The notes below the pieces were generated by a model that did not search any database, was not told the DNA's origin, and saw only the letters and a program-made list of their open reading frames with translations. A stretch of 5,822 bases of DNA from RAM1 sp943372585. GTDB taxonomy: Bacteria > Pseudomonadota > Gammaproteobacteria > Burkholderiales > Burkholderiaceae_C. Location: the NCBI GenBank assembly GCA_943372585.1, contig CALRZF020000254.1:1-5822 (forward strand), in the 5' to 3' direction. A program made the translations under genes and the position numbers. Numbering within the stretch: position 1 is the first letter of the stretch; the number at the start of each line of letters is the position of its first letter. This document shows positions 4,507 to 5,822 of the stretch, one piece after another.

Positions 4507-5618
4507 ACCATGCGCTCCAGCCGCCAGATCTGGTATTTGAACGCGGCAACCGCCCCCGCCACGATGAACGCCACCGCCACAAAGCTGGTGATGCCCAGGG
4601 TGGAGATGCCGCTCAGGCCCTGGCCCACGGTGCAGCCCATGGCGGTGACGCCGCCCACACCCATGAGCGCGCCACCGGCCAGATGGTTGCCCACGTCTTC
4701 GGTGCTGCCAAAACCTTCCCAGCGGAAGCTGCGGCCGGCGATGGCCGCAACGGCGGAGCCCAGCACCACGCCAAACACCGACACGATGCCCAGCGTCAGC
4801 ACCTTGCTCTTGTCACTGAAGAACATGATCCAGTCCACGGTGTACGCCACGGGCGACACAAAGCTCAGCGCCTCGGCCCGGCCGGAATTGGTGGCGACGA
4901 ATGCTTCCTGAAGTGTCTCGGGATGCTCGGCGATATAGCCGAGGTGCCCGCTGACCCACCACATGGCCACCACCACGCCGCCAATGCCCAGGCCGGCCAG
5001 CAGGTTGTCAAATTTGCGGAAATCGCGCCCCAGCAGCGCCCACACCACCAGCGCGCCGCCCAGCAGCCCGCCCAGCACCAGCCAGGCCTGCTTGAGCGCC
5101 ATGCCCGTGGCGGCAGCCAGCCATGCCGGCAGCGCAGTACCAGAAGCGATGTCAACCGCGACCCGGTCTACCGTCCCCACGCGTGCGACGGCAGTGATGC
5201 CCTTGAGCGTGGCAAAAGCCGCCACGCCCATCACCAGGAACACCACCAGCGATTTCAGGCTGCCCCCGCCGATACGCACCAGCGTCTTGCTGCCGCAGCC
5301 CGATGCCAGCACCATGCCAAAGCCAAACAAGGCCCCGCCGACGGCAGCCGACAGCCAGATGAAGCGGCTGGATGAATACAGCGTCTTGGTCGGGTCCACC
5401 AGGCCCAGCGCGACCAGCACGGCAAAACCCATCATGGCCACGCCAATGGCCAGCACCCACTGGCGCAGGCGGGTCCAGTCACCGATGTTCATGACGTCGC
5501 TGATCGCACCCATGGTGCAGAAGTGGGTACGCTGCGCGATGGCGCCAAACAGCGCAGACAGCAGGAAGGAAGCCCACAACACCTGGGTGTTGAGGGCGGT
5601 CAGGTCAGAAGCTTGCAT
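4503..5618 (-). CDS. YeeE/YedE (TsuA-like) sulfur-compound transporter
   Basis: A 371-residue inner-membrane protein with about nine or ten hydrophobic segments. It belongs to the YeeE/YedE family, whose member TsuA imports thiosulfate through a central path of conserved cysteines. The three expected Cys motifs are present: RTHFCTMGAISD (C34), SGCGSKTLVRIGGGS (C108) and TAMGCTVGQGLSG (C329). As the protein has both halves in one chain, it is the long form rather than the split two-gene form. Whether it carries thiosulfate or another sulfur or selenium compound cannot be decided from sequence. ATG 5618 is the only start near the N-terminus because TAA (5630-5628) closes the frame upstream; its ribosome binding site is poor (GGTGG directly next to ATG). 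It lies 30 bases after cpoB and overlaps tcdA by four bases, so the three are probably cotranscribed. Confidence 0.92.
   Translation of the reverse strand: MQASDLTALNTQVLWASFLLSALFGAIAQRTHFCTMGAISDVMNIGDWTRLRQWVLAIGVAMMGFAVLVALGLVDPTKTLYSSSRFIWLSAAVGGALFGFGMVLASGCGSKTLVRIGGGSLKSLVVFLVMGVAAFATLKGITAVARVGTVDRVAVDIASGTALPAWLAAATGMALKQAWLVLGGLLGGALVVWALLGRDFRKFDNLLAGLGIGGVVVAMWWVSGHLGYIAEHPETLQEAFVATNSGRAEALSFVSPVAYTVDWIMFFSDKSKVLTLGIVSVFGVVLGSAVAAIAGRSFRWEGFGSTEDVGNHLAGGALMGVGGVTAMGCTVGQGLSGISTLGITSFVAVAFIVAGAVAAFKYQIWRLERMV
4515..4518 (-). promoter_or_regulatory. Ribosome binding site GGAG that supports the TTG start of tcdA
   Basis: On the minus strand GGAG (4518-4515) lies eight bases before TTG 4506, inside the last codons of the transporter gene. 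No ATG or GTG is available in frame nearby upstream, and the next GTG would remove the conserved N-terminal motif. Confidence 0.65.
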
Positions 5619-5648
5619 CCACCGATTTTAGGCGGGCGCGAAAGGCCG

Positions 5649-5822
5649 TCAGCGCAGGCGGGCCAGCCGTTCGCGTGCGGCACCCGCTGCCTCAGACTGC
5701 GGATAGGCCTTCATCAGGTCTTCCAGCGTCTTGCGCGCGGAGCGGGTGTCTTTCAGCTCGATCTGGCAATTGGCAATGGACAGCACGGCCTCGGGGGCCC
5801 GCACATGGTCGGGCGCGCGCGT
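5649..5822 (-). CDS. cpoB: CpoB/YbgF (Tol-Pal system), C-terminal end (partial)
   Basis: The minus-strand frame is open from the right edge to TGA 5651-5649 and gives the last 57 residues of a protein. They contain the end of a TPR array: LSIANCQIELKDTRSARKTL, then DLMKAYPQSEAAGAARERLA, ending RLR. This is the characteristic C-terminus of CpoB (YbgF), the periplasmic TPR protein that works with Tol-Pal and links outer-membrane constriction with peptidoglycan synthesis during division. The start and the usual upstream tolQRAB-pal genes would lie beyond the window. The gene is first in the visible minus-strand unit, 30 bases before the transporter gene. No terminator is seen in that gap, so read-through is likely. 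Confidence 0.88.
   Translation of the reverse strand, partial: TRAPDHVRAPEAVLSIANCQIELKDTRSARKTLEDLMKAYPQSEAAGAARERLARLR

Noticed and set aside
3937..4911. Long plus-strand open frame over tcdA and the transporter gene
   Set aside because: It is antisense to two genes with clear family motifs and has no recognisable domain.

Overview
The window reads as a piece of a GC-rich betaproteobacterial chromosome, most likely Burkholderiales and close to Comamonadaceae. This rests on codon usage biased to G or C in the third position, on the style of the CpoB, TcdA and YeeE/YedE proteins, and on the tRNA-Lys(UUU) with an encoded CCA end. The assignment is by eye only; no database was searched.

Left part, plus strand (1-2037). 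The C-terminal end of an EcsC-like protein enters from the left edge. After a gap of about 100 bases comes a compact pair: a 138-residue protein of the CesT/Tir type III secretion chaperone type, then, 13 bases on, a 411-residue protein of no recognised family. The second protein has a Ser/Thr/Pro-rich, disordered-looking N-terminus followed by Gly/Ala-rich hydrophobic segments. This is the classical arrangement of a chaperone and its secreted effector, and it is the least ordinary part of the window. No secretion machinery is visible.

Middle part, minus strand (2025-3490). Three small genes read leftwards: a 109-residue protein of unknown function, a two-CBS-domain protein, and a stand-alone GAF-domain protein. 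The first two are 27 bases apart, and a hairpin there would hide the CBS ribosome binding site. The GAF gene ends tail-to-tail with the effector candidate, overlapping it by 13 bases.

Right part, minus strand (3548-5822). In order of transcription these are the C-terminal end of CpoB (YbgF, Tol-Pal system), a YeeE/YedE (TsuA-like) sulfur-compound transporter, the tRNA ct6A37 dehydratase TcdA, and tRNA-Lys(UUU), ending at a strong intrinsic terminator. Gaps are short: 30 bases, a 4-base TTGA overlap, then 48 bases to the tRNA. TcdA modifies ANN-decoding tRNAs, so the enzyme sits directly upstream of one of its expected substrates. The tRNA terminator separates this block from the CBS/GAF block.
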